Positions 18,083-28,061 of a DNA stretch of 64,000 nt are shown piece after piece. Within the stretch, counting starts at the first letter, position 1; every line of letters starts with the position of its first letter. The notes beneath the pieces are model-generated. The model did not search any database. It worked only from the letters and a program-made list of their open reading frames with translations, and was not told the DNA's origin. A program made the position numbers and the translations under genes. Source of the stretch: Flavobacterium sp. MDT1-60 (GTDB taxonomy: Bacteria; Bacteroidota; Bacteroidia; Flavobacteriales; Flavobacteriaceae); assembly GCF_014844035.1 (NCBI RefSeq), contig NZ_CP062159.1, positions 3,782,001 to 3,846,000 on the forward strand, in the 5' to 3' direction.

Positions 18083-19206
18083 ATGAAGAAAACATTAAAA
18101 AGAATATTGGCTTTTTGCATTTATGGTTAGGACTTGGCTCTGGTATAATTGTTTTTATAGCCGCTTTATCGGGAAGTATTTTGGTTTTTGAAAAAGAAAT
18201 TGATAAAGCTATAAATCCTGAATATTATAATGTTTCAACAGTAGGAAAAACAAAAAAGAGCATTGACTATTGTGTAGCGGTACTTCAAAAACAACACTCC
18301 ATAAAAAAAATAACCCGAATTTATACTTTTAATGACCCTTCGCGTACCTTCCAAATTTTGGGAAAAGATTCAGATAAAAAAGCACAGTTTTTTTCAATTG
18401 ATCCTTATACCGGAAAAGTTCTGGGAACAACACCACAGGAAAGCAGATTTTTTGTTGTCGTTTTATCGCTACACAGACAATTATTACTGGGAGAAACTGG
18501 CGAAATTATCATGGGAACCTCATGTCTAATTTTTGCTTTTATGCTCATTTCCGGAATTGTATTATGGTGGCCTAAAAAAATGAAAAATATAAGGCAAAGA
18601 CTAACTGTAAAATGGAGCGGCTCTTTCAAAAGAGTCAATTGGGACTTCCACTCTACTTTTGGTTTTTACAGTTTTTTAATTCTGCTTATTATCTCACTTA
18701 CCGGATTGTCTTTTGCCTTTACCTGGTTTCAGGATGGTGTTTATTTTCTGGCTGACGGCACAACAAAAAAGCCTTCTGCAAAAGTAGAAAACCCAACCAA
18801 AATAGATCCTAAACTAGATAATACTACTTTTTACCAAAGCATTTACAACAAAGCAGACAGTATTTTTCCTTACACCGGAAACATCCAAATTAGAATGCCT
18901 GTAGATACAATCAACAGTATTTTAGTGCTTAAAGAGAATATAGAAATGGCAATTCCAAATCAGTCGAGTGCTGCTTATTTTGATAAATACACTGCTGAAA
19001 ACATTGAAGCCAGACCATACAAATTATTCTCAACCGGAGACAAAATCAGACGTTTGAACTACCCTATTCATACTGGAAGTATTTATGGTCTTCCGACTAA
19101 AATAATTGCGTTTCTGGTAACGCTGTTTGCTATGACATTACCTATTACAGGATTTTTGATCTGGTTAGGGAAAAAAAATAAAAAAAAGAGCGTTAAAAAG
19201 GTTTGA
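18083..19206 (+). pseudogene. PepSY-TM membrane protein (iron-uptake associated), frameshifted near its start as assembled
   Basis: From the ATG at 18083 the frame reads MKKTLKRILAFCIYG and stops. Adding one T to the T5 run at 18112-18116 gives MKKTLKRILAFLHLWLGLGSG and joins the 363-codon frame that follows. The product would have four membrane helices: near the N-terminus, at about residue 145 (MGTSCLIFAFMLISGIVLWW), at about 190 (STFGFYSFLILLIISLTGLSFAF) and at the C-terminus (KIIAFLVTLFAMTLPITGFLIWLG). It also carries the HLWLGLGSG and W-x-x-H motifs of PepSY-TM proteins. These are often encoded beside ferric-siderophore receptors and are thought to help iron release or reduction. A shorter TTG-initiated product from 18115 is conceivable. 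Confidence 0.82.
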
Positions 19207-19223
19207 TATAAATTGTAAAAGTC

Positions 19224-19257
19224 AAAAGCCACTCCATAAAAACGGAGTGGCTTTTGT
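19224..19257. terminator. Rho-independent terminator
   Basis: AAAAGCCACTCC and GGAGTGGCTTTT are perfect 12-bp arms around an 8-nt loop, followed by T-rich sequence. It ends the PepSY transcript and can serve the convergent lipoprotein gene. Confidence 0.9.
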
Positions 19258-19335
19258 TTTTGATTGTGCTATAATAAACAATATCGAAGTTGTGATTTTA
19301 TTTATTCCAGCCAAATTATTTAAAGCGTCTAGAAA

Positions 19336-20130
19336 CTATTGAGCATCCCAGGCTGCACTGGCATAATAAATAGAACTTGTTACCGGAGCTTTCCAGTATT
19401 CCTGACTACCTCCACGGAACGTGTGTAGACTTACTGCATTAACATTTCGTTTAGAATCGTTAGTCACCCAACGAATTGTTTGATTCAATATCTCGGTACC
19501 ATTTACATAATATTTGACGTATCCGTTAGTATTTGACCCTGTATTTAACTTAACAGAAATCTGACAGTTATAGGTCACTCCTTCTTGTATGTAGTACTTT
19601 TTTCCAAAATCATTACCAAATTGTCCGGGCTGATCTTTATAATAGACGTAAGGCTGAAGATAAGCTCCGCTTCCTTTGGCACTGTTTGATCCATTTGGAC
19701 AATACCACATAAATCTGGCACTACCGCCATTGCCATCCCACCCTGGGTCGCCACCAGTATTTTGGTCACCAATCAGGATACCATATCCGCATTTACCTCC
19801 TCTGCTCCAATAAAATCCGGAATTAAATTTCATCTGGAACCAAACGGTATAAACGCCCTCTGACCAAACGCCAAACGATGTACACAAACCACCAGGACAC
19901 GATAGTGTATTTGTCTGCAATGTGATTGTTCTGGCTCCGGCACCACCACCTGTGGCAGCAGCAAGCGGGGCGGCGTCCTTGCTTAAGCTTTGAGGTGAAT
20001 CTGAGCCAGCACTTTTTGATACTTCTTTGTTAATGGCTTGTGGCACATCTACATCTTGTTCCTTTTCACAGGAAGTAAACACTAATGCTGTAATAAACAA
20101 CAAACTTGTTAATTTTAAGATTTTTTTCAT
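19336..20130 (-). CDS. Secreted lipoprotein, polysaccharide lyase family 14-like
   Basis: 264 residues. Lipoprotein signal with lipobox ending at C21 (LVFTSCEKEQ), then a low-complexity linker to about residue 65. The rest looks like a beta-jelly-roll. The strings YTVWFQMKFNSGFYWSRGGK, GYGILIGDQNTGG and GGSARFMWYCPNG resemble the PL14/alginate-lyase-like core (F-x-F-x-x-G-F-x-W-x-x-G-G-K and ...R-x-M-W). DQPGQFGNDFGKKYYIQEG and NGYVKYYVNGTEI match its later strands. PL14/PL20-type enzymes cleave uronate polymers such as alginate or glucuronan. It is followed upstream by SusD and SusC genes, so it may be the degradative or binding member of that set. Enzyme activity is not certain. Confidence 0.6.
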   Translation of the reverse strand: MKKILKLTSLLFITALVFTSCEKEQDVDVPQAINKEVSKSAGSDSPQSLSKDAAPLAAATGGGAGARTITLQTNTLSCPGGLCTSFGVWSEGVYTVWFQMKFNSGFYWSRGGKCGYGILIGDQNTGGDPGWDGNGGSARFMWYCPNGSNSAKGSGAYLQPYVYYKDQPGQFGNDFGKKYYIQEGVTYNCQISVKLNTGSNTNGYVKYYVNGTEILNQTIRWVTNDSKRNVNAVSLHTFRGGSQEYWKAPVTSSIYYASAAWDAQ

Positions 20131-20670
20131 TTTTAAAAGGTTAATGGTTAATAATTAAATAGTTAGTTTATTACCATCACATTTTCGTACGTTATGCAAT
20201 TAGTAATTAACACTGTAAAGTTGATTATTAACAACTTACAAGTGGAGAAATAAAGTACGTTTTTAGGTACAAAAAAATACAGTACATGTATTTTGTATAT
20301 ATTTTTTAGGTTTTAAAAATTATATCCTTAAAAAAATAATTAAAAAATTATACAAACTTTAAATAATTAAGATTTCAATACACTACACCTTAAATAAGAT
20401 ATTTCAATATTGACATGTCAAGGTTAGGTCTTAATTGAGATACATTTTTAGATCTGTGACCATTCAAAATAAATATCCTTTTTTGTAATCAACGATTGCC
20501 TAAAACAGGATTATTAAATTCTGCATCGAAAACAGAGCAAACAAGACTTTATAAAAACAAAAAAACGAGTTAAATAAATTAACTCGTTTTGTGCTTTAGC
20601 TCTCTTCTGAATATTATAAAGCTATTTATTATGTCTTTTTATTGATCAAACTTCAATTCAGGGCAAGAGT
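20131..20670. other. 540-bp AT-rich gap with small palindromes
   Basis: No gene is seen. It holds the inverted repeat AAATACA-GTACA-TGTATTT (20275-20293), about 150 bp upstream of the lipoprotein gene, the perfect palindrome TTGACATGTCAA (20410-20421) and a terminator. Either palindrome could be an operator for the lipoprotein gene. No TAnnTTTG promoter with a good spacer was found. Confidence 0.4.
20562..20590. terminator. Terminator after the SusD gene
   Basis: AAAACGAGTTAA and TTAACTCGTTTT form a perfect hairpin just downstream (on the minus strand) of the SusD stop codon. Confidence 0.8.
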
Positions 20671-22674
20671 TTAAATTTTACTTTCATCTTCAACAGCATC
20701 CTGCCATTTATCCCAGACTTTGACACCTGGATTATAGCCATCATAACCAAAGTTCTGACTTAACTGTCCTTTAATATTAGGCTCAATCGCGAGTCTATAC
20801 GGAATTGGCCAGTAATTATTACGTTTGTCCATAGAATAAAACTTTACACCTGGCTTAACAGAAATACCAGCCGGATGTTTGTTGTAAAGGGTATAATGTA
20901 CTATACGTTGGTACCAATAACTTCCTCCGGCCGCATCTGTTCCCGATTGCTTGTCCCAAGTCTCTTTACTGTAGGTATGACCCCATTCATCTGGTTTTCC
21001 GCTAAGTGCCAAACAGTGCGAAATACGTTTTAACTCCACATTTCTCCATTCTTCCAGATAAAGCTCTCTTCCTCTTTCGGCACAAATATCACCAATAGTT
21101 ACAGTGGTATACATTTGTGTAGCTTTCGCCCTTGCTCTTACGACAGTCACATCCTGAGCCGCTCCGGTAGCATTACCTTGGTAAAAACGCGCCTCTGCAC
21201 GTAATAGATAGGTCTCCGCTAAACGATAGATGTACAGATGTGCACTAGCTCCTGCAGTAGCGCCCTGAAAATCATTTGCTGCCGGATTAGCTTCAGCTAC
21301 AACATCGTGTAAAAAGATTTTATAATGCGGAAAATCAAACCAGTCACGAAGAGAATCTTGTGCTAACAGTTTGCCGGCTGCATCCTTCATTCTGAAATTT
21401 TGCCCCGCCCATGTGGCACTACCACCTGCTCCGGGAGCGTATTTAAGATCTTCCATATTCACCCAGTTACCAACAGTACTATTATGTCTAAGATCCTGCT
21501 TGTCCTCGATACCGTTCACAACCCACATAGGATGCTGTGAATAATAAGAACCACTAATAACACCAATACCGCGTCCTATTGCTCTTTGATAATCATATTT
21601 TGCATTATAATTCGTTTTATCAGTCAATGGAAAACGAGGTGCTGCTGTTTTACCATCTGGAGTAATTAAATTAGCATCATTCCAGTTAGGTCCAAAAATT
21701 CTCATCGAAGAAAAGGCTAAAAACGACTGTGCTCCTCCATTTGGTGCAACCAATATAGCTTCAGTATTAGCAGTAATCACTTTGTTCTCAGGCCTGTGCA
21801 AATCCCAGATCACATTTCTGGTAATAGGCCATGCCGTAGGATTTCCTCCCGGATCAAAAATCCCTAAAGTGTTTTGTACCAAAGAGTAACCTGATTGATT
21901 AATCAAAATATTTGCCTGTGCTTCAGCCTCCGCAAATTTGCCGGATGCCAAATAACACTTGATCAGTAACTGACGGCATGCCCCTTTGCTAACCATACCT
22001 ACATATCCTATTTTTGACTGCTCTGGCACAAATTGTACTGCTTTCTCCATATCTGCTGTAATCATTTCTATGATGGCTTCCTTTTTAGTAGAATAATAAC
22101 TCTGCTTTGGAACCTCCAAAATTTTAGTAATCAACGGTATATCTCCAAATTGATATACCAGATTAAGATAACGGTATGATCTGTGAAAATAAGCCTGCCC
22201 GATATATTTATTTTTAACCTCCTCTGATAAACTTTTCACATTACCAATAAACGACAATATGGTATTAGCATTCTTAATCCCTGTGTAGGCCTCCGTCCAC
22301 ATAAATCCAAGATAAAGCGATTCACCACTTGGGTCTCTTCGAAAATCTCCGGTAGGAACGATAGTAGCAGCATAATCAGCAATATTACTACCGGTATCCG
22401 TTTTTCCATATTGTGCCATGTCAGAGAAAAGATACTCTGAGCCAATAGGCACACTGACACCGGAATAACCATAGTGAATATAATTATTACGCAGCTGTTT
22501 ATCGCACAGTGCTAAAGTTGCCTGCAGCCCCGCTTCTGTAGAAAATGTAGCTTCCGGTTCGTAAAACGAAAGCGGATCTGCTTCGAGAAAATCTTTTGAA
22601 CAAGAACCAGACAGTGCAGCCAATACCATAAGAGGCAGCAGTCTTGAAATTTTATTATGTATATATCTTTTCAT
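20671..22674 (-). CDS. SusD/RagB-family nutrient-binding outer membrane lipoprotein
   Basis: About 667 residues. I chose the ATG at 22674 rather than the upstream in-frame one at 22701, because the upstream start overlaps the end of SusC and would put nine extra residues before the lipoprotein signal MKRYIHNKISRLLPLMVLAALSGSC. The mature protein shows SusD blocks: CSKDFLEADPLSFYEPEATF at the N-terminus, TPR-like helices (YIGQAYFHRSYRYLNLVYQFGDIPLIT, at about 155) and the C-terminal YLLRAEARFYQGNATGAAQDVTVVRARA and ICAERGRELYLEEWRNVELKRI signatures. It pairs with the SusC encoded immediately upstream to import a glycan. The substrate is unknown; the PL14-like lipoprotein hints at a uronate polymer. 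Confidence 0.93.
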   Translation of the reverse strand: MKRYIHNKISRLLPLMVLAALSGSCSKDFLEADPLSFYEPEATFSTEAGLQATLALCDKQLRNNYIHYGYSGVSVPIGSEYLFSDMAQYGKTDTGSNIADYAATIVPTGDFRRDPSGESLYLGFMWTEAYTGIKNANTILSFIGNVKSLSEEVKNKYIGQAYFHRSYRYLNLVYQFGDIPLITKILEVPKQSYYSTKKEAIIEMITADMEKAVQFVPEQSKIGYVGMVSKGACRQLLIKCYLASGKFAEAEAQANILINQSGYSLVQNTLGIFDPGGNPTAWPITRNVIWDLHRPENKVITANTEAILVAPNGGAQSFLAFSSMRIFGPNWNDANLITPDGKTAAPRFPLTDKTNYNAKYDYQRAIGRGIGVISGSYYSQHPMWVVNGIEDKQDLRHNSTVGNWVNMEDLKYAPGAGGSATWAGQNFRMKDAAGKLLAQDSLRDWFDFPHYKIFLHDVVAEANPAANDFQGATAGASAHLYIYRLAETYLLRAEARFYQGNATGAAQDVTVVRARAKATQMYTTVTIGDICAERGRELYLEEWRNVELKRISHCLALSGKPDEWGHTYSKETWDKQSGTDAAGGSYWYQRIVHYTLYNKHPAGISVKPGVKFYSMDKRNNYWPIPYRLAIEPNIKGQLSQNFGYDGYNPGVKVWDKWQDAVEDESKI

Positions 22675-22687
22675 AGTTGAATAATTT

Positions 22688-25600
22688 TTAAAGTTGGACA
22701 TTAAAACCTAAATTAAACTGTCTTGTGGCCAATCCTCCTGTTTCAGGGTCTCCATAATATTTCCATTCTTTAGAAGCAGACCATGTTGCTACGTTTTGAA
22801 CCGAAGTATAAATTTTTAAATTTTTAATATGCACGCGATCTAAAAGATCTCTTGGAAGAGAATAAGCCAGCGAAATGTTGTCTAAACGAATAAAACTGCG
22901 ATCATACAATTTCCCTGGTGCAACCGGTGTTCCGGCAGGTCCCTTAGCATCAAGGCGCGCCCAATCATTGGTTGGGTTGTCAAGTGTCCAATACGGATTT
23001 AAATAGGGATTGAAGTTAAATTTATACAAACTGGCATCGTTGAACGTATTCATATAGTTTGAATTAAGTGATTTATGCCCCATATAGGAATACATATTGA
23101 TAGCTAAATCCCAATTTTTATAAATCTTAAATTCATTGCGCAACGACCACTGTACAGGAGCACTTGAATTTCCTAAAAACTGCTTGTCTTTTTCATTGTA
23201 AACCGCTTTTTTATAAGGAACACCATCTGCTCCTACCGCATCAACATCATCTACAGTATAGCTGTTGGCTACTTTTGGATCTCCGGGACGCTGTCCGTAT
23301 TTTTGAGCTTCTTTCCACTCCTCCTTTTGCCAAATTCCGGTTATTTTATAATCCCAAATTTGGGTGATCGGTCTGCCTATAAACCATCCATTAGCTGAAT
23401 CATCCCCTTCTTTAGTTCCGATCACAGTACCATTGCCATCCTTAACCTCTACCATATTACCATATAATGACACAATCTTATTTTCGTTATAAGATATCCC
23501 AAGTGTAGTACGCCATTCAAAGTTCGGTTTCCTCATATTTATAGTGTTAATACTCAATTCAAAACCTTGATTTTGAACTTCTCCCAAATTGGTTGCAATC
23601 GTTGAAAAACCAGTGAAACCCGGAAGAGCCTGGCTCATAATCATGTCAATGGTAGATTTTTTATAAACATCTACAGAAGCAGTAATACGATCATGTAAGA
23701 AACCTAAGTCAAGACCAATATTTGTTGATCTTGTTTTTTCCCATTCCAAATTTGGATTTGCCATACGATCAAGTGCTAAATACTTCATTTCAAGAGCTTT
23801 TCCTGTAGCATCTAAGTAACCCATCGTTCCGGTATTTACCAGGTTTGCCAAAGAAATGTATGGATTATTGAGCGATCTGTTTCCGTTTTCACCCCAGGAC
23901 AAACGTAATTTACCGGTACTCATAGCATCCCAATTAAACCAGTTTTCATTTTTAAAGTTCCATGCAACCCCAAAAGAAGGGAAAGTTGCGTAAGGATTTG
24001 AAGCTCCAAATGCCGAATATCCATCACGACGGACAGTCGCTGTCAGCATATAACGATTATCAAACGAATAGAAAAGCCTTGCCATCAAACCATCTGCCGT
24101 TTGATGTGTATCTTCTGATCTAATTTTGCTATTAGCCATTGTTGCAGTGTCGACATAGTGAAACCCTAAAGCATCCGTAGGCAGGATATTATAGGCATCC
24201 ATTCCATCTGACCAATAACGTCGTTCTTCAGCTTCCTGAACAAATGTTGCTATGATATGGTGTTTTTCAGCAAATGTATAATCCCATGCTAATGTATTAT
24301 TTAGGTTATAATCGAAACTTGAATTATTATTTCTGGTTGCTCCAGTGGTAGCAGCAGGCCAATTTGGATTTTGTGTCGATCGAAAATAACGATCGTGAAA
24401 AAATTGATAACGAGGAGCAATGTTAAATGTATAAGTGATACCTAAAGGCAACGTTATCTTTGTATTGAAAATGGTATTCAATGTAGTATATCCTGTTTCC
24501 TTCTCGATAAATTGACGTTCGTAGTAATAATTATAGTTCTGTCCTGAAACATTTTTCCCCATCGGCTGTCTCTCATAGTTGCCATTTGCATCTATAAAGG
24601 TTCCAAATGGACTGGTTCTCAACATATTATTATCCCCTGCACCTGTACCTAAAGAGGGAGTAATATCTCCATCTGATCGATCCTGAAAATTAACGTTTGC
24701 TCCAAAGTCAAGCCAATCCGTAATTTTAGCGTCAATCTTCATATTGGCACGAGCTGCGTTATAATCATTTCCAACAATAGCTCCTTCAGACGTTAAATAG
24801 CCAAAAGACATATAATAATTTACTTTGTCGCTTGCTCCGGAAATACTTAAATTATTGTCATGATTAATCCCTGTTCTAAAAGAGCTGTCATTCCAATCGT
24901 GTGTTTTTCCTGCAAGGAAATTTGCCATCAGTGAAGGATCAAAATTCAATCCTAACCGGGCTCCCCATACTTCCTTCGTACTTTTTCCTGCTGTTTGCGT
25001 AGTGGGTTGATACGCTAACCATTGGGCTTGAGTAATACCCCACTTGCCTAAATCATCAGGACTTGAAAAATACCCTGGTTTACCAGCAGCAACCGTTCCT
25101 ACCATCCAGGCTTCGTATTGCCCGGTTGCTGCATTACCTCCATAAGTTGCAGCTGTCTCCCAATCTTCACGATATTTTAAATACCCTTCCGGTGAATACA
25201 CATCACGATAGGCACTCTTATTGCTAATAGTCGTGTTTGTAGTAAAACTCACGATAGGCTTACCGGTCTTACCTTTTTTGGTTGAAATAATAATAACCCC
25301 GGCTGCCGCTCTCGCTCCATATACGGATGCTGCTGATGCGTCTTTTAAAATATCGATCTGGCCGATATCATCCGGATTGATTTCTGAAAGCTCACCATAG
25401 AACTGCATTCCGTCTAAAATAATAAGCGGTGAATTATGGCTTCCATCAGTATAAACAGAACTTTGTCCACGAATCTGCAGGGATCCTCCTCCTTTTGCAG
25501 AAGGGTCATAACCTACTCTTACACCAGGAGTACCTCTCAATATATCCTGAACGGTTTGCGGATTTTGGTTCGCCAGCTTCTCAGGAGTTATCTGAACGAT

Positions 25601-26056
25601 TGCTCCCGTTAAATCCTTTTTTTTCATTTTACCGTAACCTACTACCACAACTTCGTCTAATGAAGCCGTAGCTTTTTGCATTTTTACAGTAATTGAAGCT
25701 TGCCCTTTTATAGCAACTTCAGCCGTTACATATCCTAAATAGGAAACCAGTAACACTGCATTCTCGTTCTCTGTTTTTAAAGTAAATTTTCCGTCAAAAT
25801 CTGTTGTCGTACCATTTTTACTTCCTTTTTCTAAAACAGAAACTCCCGGCATTGGTACACCGTTTTCATCATTGACCTGACCTTTAATGCTTTTTTGCTG
25901 GTTTACATTTTGTGACTCTGTTGTACTCGTAGAACTAATGGCGTACCCATGGACTTGAGATAAAGAAAACAATACACAGAGTATCATCATCTTCTTTTTC
26001 AAATTAAATCCAGATACACAATCAGGACTTTTTTTAATCCTAATAAATTTTGTCAT
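22688..26056 (-). CDS. SusC/RagA-family TonB-dependent transporter
   Basis: 1122 residues, the typical length. An extended N-terminal signal region (KKKMMILCVLFSLSQVHGYA) is followed by a carboxypeptidase-regulatory-like domain (KSIKGQVNDENGVPMPGVSV, about 55-130), the SusC hallmark LDEVVVVGYGKMKKKDLTGA, a plug (LRGTPGVRVGYDPSAKGGGSLQIRG, IDILKDASAASVYGARAAAGVIIIST) and a 22-strand-type barrel ending in FNLGFNVQL. The family transports glycans bound by the SusD partner encoded just downstream. The two form one transcription unit. No carbohydrate-sensing regulator (hybrid two-component or anti-sigma pair) is next to it. Confidence 0.95.
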   Translation of the reverse strand: MTKFIRIKKSPDCVSGFNLKKKMMILCVLFSLSQVHGYAISSTSTTESQNVNQQKSIKGQVNDENGVPMPGVSVLEKGSKNGTTTDFDGKFTLKTENENAVLLVSYLGYVTAEVAIKGQASITVKMQKATASLDEVVVVGYGKMKKKDLTGAIVQITPEKLANQNPQTVQDILRGTPGVRVGYDPSAKGGGSLQIRGQSSVYTDGSHNSPLIILDGMQFYGELSEINPDDIGQIDILKDASAASVYGARAAAGVIIISTKKGKTGKPIVSFTTNTTISNKSAYRDVYSPEGYLKYREDWETAATYGGNAATGQYEAWMVGTVAAGKPGYFSSPDDLGKWGITQAQWLAYQPTTQTAGKSTKEVWGARLGLNFDPSLMANFLAGKTHDWNDSSFRTGINHDNNLSISGASDKVNYYMSFGYLTSEGAIVGNDYNAARANMKIDAKITDWLDFGANVNFQDRSDGDITPSLGTGAGDNNMLRTSPFGTFIDANGNYERQPMGKNVSGQNYNYYYERQFIEKETGYTTLNTIFNTKITLPLGITYTFNIAPRYQFFHDRYFRSTQNPNWPAATTGATRNNNSSFDYNLNNTLAWDYTFAEKHHIIATFVQEAEERRYWSDGMDAYNILPTDALGFHYVDTATMANSKIRSEDTHQTADGLMARLFYSFDNRYMLTATVRRDGYSAFGASNPYATFPSFGVAWNFKNENWFNWDAMSTGKLRLSWGENGNRSLNNPYISLANLVNTGTMGYLDATGKALEMKYLALDRMANPNLEWEKTRSTNIGLDLGFLHDRITASVDVYKKSTIDMIMSQALPGFTGFSTIATNLGEVQNQGFELSINTINMRKPNFEWRTTLGISYNENKIVSLYGNMVEVKDGNGTVIGTKEGDDSANGWFIGRPITQIWDYKITGIWQKEEWKEAQKYGQRPGDPKVANSYTVDDVDAVGADGVPYKKAVYNEKDKQFLGNSSAPVQWSLRNEFKIYKNWDLAINMYSYMGHKSLNSNYMNTFNDASLYKFNFNPYLNPYWTLDNPTNDWARLDAKGPAGTPVAPGKLYDRSFIRLDNISLAYSLPRDLLDRVHIKNLKIYTSVQNVATWSASKEWKYYGDPETGGLATRQFNLGFNVQL

Positions 26057-26344
26057 TTTGGTTTGTAATTTTTGGTTAATTAATTAGTTAGTTTTTGAAA
26101 TCACTGTAACATTCTGTTTAATGGTTTAGTGATTCACGTCGACAAAATTGATTAATAAAAGGCTCTGACAGGGATCGATAAATCCGTTTTAGGGTATACT
26201 AAAGTTTTATTTTGTTTAATTTTAGCTCAAAAAAATACTATTATTAAAAAAATACTCACAAATAATTAAGAATTCAATACAGCACTTAAATTTTTCTTCT
26301 GTTAAAAAAAATCATTAACTTTAAAAAACCTTCATTCTATTACT

Positions 26345-27952
26345 ATGACCGATAAATCACAACTCCGTAGCTCTATTTTCAGACATCTTGACGGCTTAGC
26401 TGTTGCTCCGGTAGCAATAGCATTAAAGAAAAATGCAGTTTTAGATTTTATCCTGAACAAAAAGCAAGTACAATTATCAGAACTTGTAACTGTTTTTAAA
26501 GCAAATGAGGGTTATCTGAATGTTGGTTTGAGGATTTTGGCTTCTCAGGATTTTTTAAATTACGAGGTCGATAACAAAACACAGGAAATTAAGATCTCAG
26601 TAAATGAAAAGACGGCAATAGCTTTTTCACTATTTTATCTTTATGAGGATGTAGTTGATTTACTTCAGTTTTCTATCCGGTTTCATACACGCATTTTTGA
26701 CGATGTACCGTTTGAAAAACTCAATCTTATTTTTGAAAAATATAAAAAAAGATACGAAATAAAACCCTCCGATGATGTGCTTACAAATACTATTCTGGAT
26801 CAAATTTTAAAACATATAGAAGGTTATTTGATTGCACCAACAATAGTGCGTTTAGCAATGAACGGAATGTTTCACAAATATTTTATGGAAACTTCTTTCA
26901 GGCCGGAAGAGTTTCATAAATCTCCTGAAAATTTTAAAAAGATATTAGACTTTCTTGTCCATCTGGGATGGTTCATGGAAAAAAATGGCAATTATCAATT
27001 TACAGAAACGGGTTTGTTTTTTGCAAAGAGAGCCAGTGCTTACGGCGTTACAGTTTCTTATTTGCCAACATTTGCTAAAATTGAAGAATTAATTTTTGGA
27101 GATCCGGCCGTCTTACGGATGGTAATCGATGGCGAAAACGAAATTCATGTTGATCGCGAAATGAATGTATGGGGAAGCGGCGGTGCTCATGATACTTACT
27201 TTAAAGTAGTAGATGAGATTATCATTAGCCTTTTTAACCTGCCTATTGAAGAACAGCCTAAAGGAATCCTGGATATGGGTTGTGGCAACGGCGCTTTTTT
27301 GCAGCACATTTTTGAAGTAATTGACAGGCAAACTTTAAGAGGAAAAATGCTGGATGAATATCCCCTGTTTCTTGTTGGGGCAGATTATAATCAGGCAGCT
27401 CTGAAAGTAACCAGAGCTAATCTTATAAAGGCAGATATTTGGGCAAAGGTAATTTGGGGAGATATTGGACGCCCGGATTTACTTTCGGATGACTTAAGAG
27501 AAAATTACAATATTGACCTGAAAGATTTACTTAATGTGAGGACTTTTTTAGATCACAACCGAATTTGGACAGATCCGAAACACATCAACAAAGATAGAAT
27601 TAGTACCTCTACCGGCGCATTTGCTTATAGAGGAAAAAGGATCAGCAGCAATCTGGTAGAAGATAATCTATTAGAACATCTGCAAAAATGGTCACCCTAC
27701 GTTCGTAAATTCGGTTTGCTTCTGATTGAATTACATACGATAAATCCAAAACTGGCAGCCCATAATTTAGGAAAAACTCCCGCAACGGCCTATGATGCCA
27801 CTCATGGGTTTTCCGATCAATATATTGTTGAGATAGACGTTTTTAATAAAGTTGCAGCAGAAGCTGGATTATTTCCGGATAAATCAATTTTTAAACGTTT
27901 TCCAGATGCCGATATTGCTACAGTAAGTATCAATTTATTAAAAGGAAACTGA
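26345..27952 (+). CDS. SAM-dependent methyltransferase-like protein with a long helical N-terminal half
   Basis: 535 residues. The C-terminal half has a class I methyltransferase motif I, KGILDMGCGNGAFLQHIFEVI (about residues 307-327), a motif II-like acidic turn in LFLVGADYNQAALKVTRANL (about 347) and a later AKVIWGDIGRPDLL (about 375). The N-terminal half contains two O-methyltransferase-type winged-helix-like stretches: VAIALKKNAVLDFIL...LSELVTVFKANEGYLNVGLRILASQDFL and IVRLAMNGMFHKYF...FKKILDFLVHLGWFMEKNGNYQFTETG. It resembles methyltransferases of secondary metabolism in layout, but I do not recognise the family. It stands alone between divergent or convergent neighbours, 289 bp from SusC. 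Confidence 0.65.
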   Translation: MTDKSQLRSSIFRHLDGLAVAPVAIALKKNAVLDFILNKKQVQLSELVTVFKANEGYLNVGLRILASQDFLNYEVDNKTQEIKISVNEKTAIAFSLFYLYEDVVDLLQFSIRFHTRIFDDVPFEKLNLIFEKYKKRYEIKPSDDVLTNTILDQILKHIEGYLIAPTIVRLAMNGMFHKYFMETSFRPEEFHKSPENFKKILDFLVHLGWFMEKNGNYQFTETGLFFAKRASAYGVTVSYLPTFAKIEELIFGDPAVLRMVIDGENEIHVDREMNVWGSGGAHDTYFKVVDEIIISLFNLPIEEQPKGILDMGCGNGAFLQHIFEVIDRQTLRGKMLDEYPLFLVGADYNQAALKVTRANLIKADIWAKVIWGDIGRPDLLSDDLRENYNIDLKDLLNVRTFLDHNRIWTDPKHINKDRISTSTGAFAYRGKRISSNLVEDNLLEHLQKWSPYVRKFGLLLIELHTINPKLAAHNLGKTPATAYDATHGFSDQYIVEIDVFNKVAAEAGLFPDKSIFKRFPDADIATVSINLLKGN

Positions 27953-28004
27953 ATAAATAAAATCATCATAAATATTGGACCATTATAAAAAGCTCTAATA
28001 GAAA

Positions 28005-28038
28005 AAAACCTCCATAATCAAATGATCATGGAGGTTTT
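28005..28038. terminator. Bidirectional terminator
   Basis: AAAACCTCCAT and ATGGAGGTTTT pair around a partly paired loop, between the convergent methyltransferase and hypothetical genes. Confidence 0.85.
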
Positions 28039-28061
28039 AAATTTATGCTAATATTATGTTC

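Noticed and set aside
22675..22701. Longer SusD start overlapping SusC
   Set aside because: The lipoprotein signal begins at the inner ATG, just past the SusC stop.
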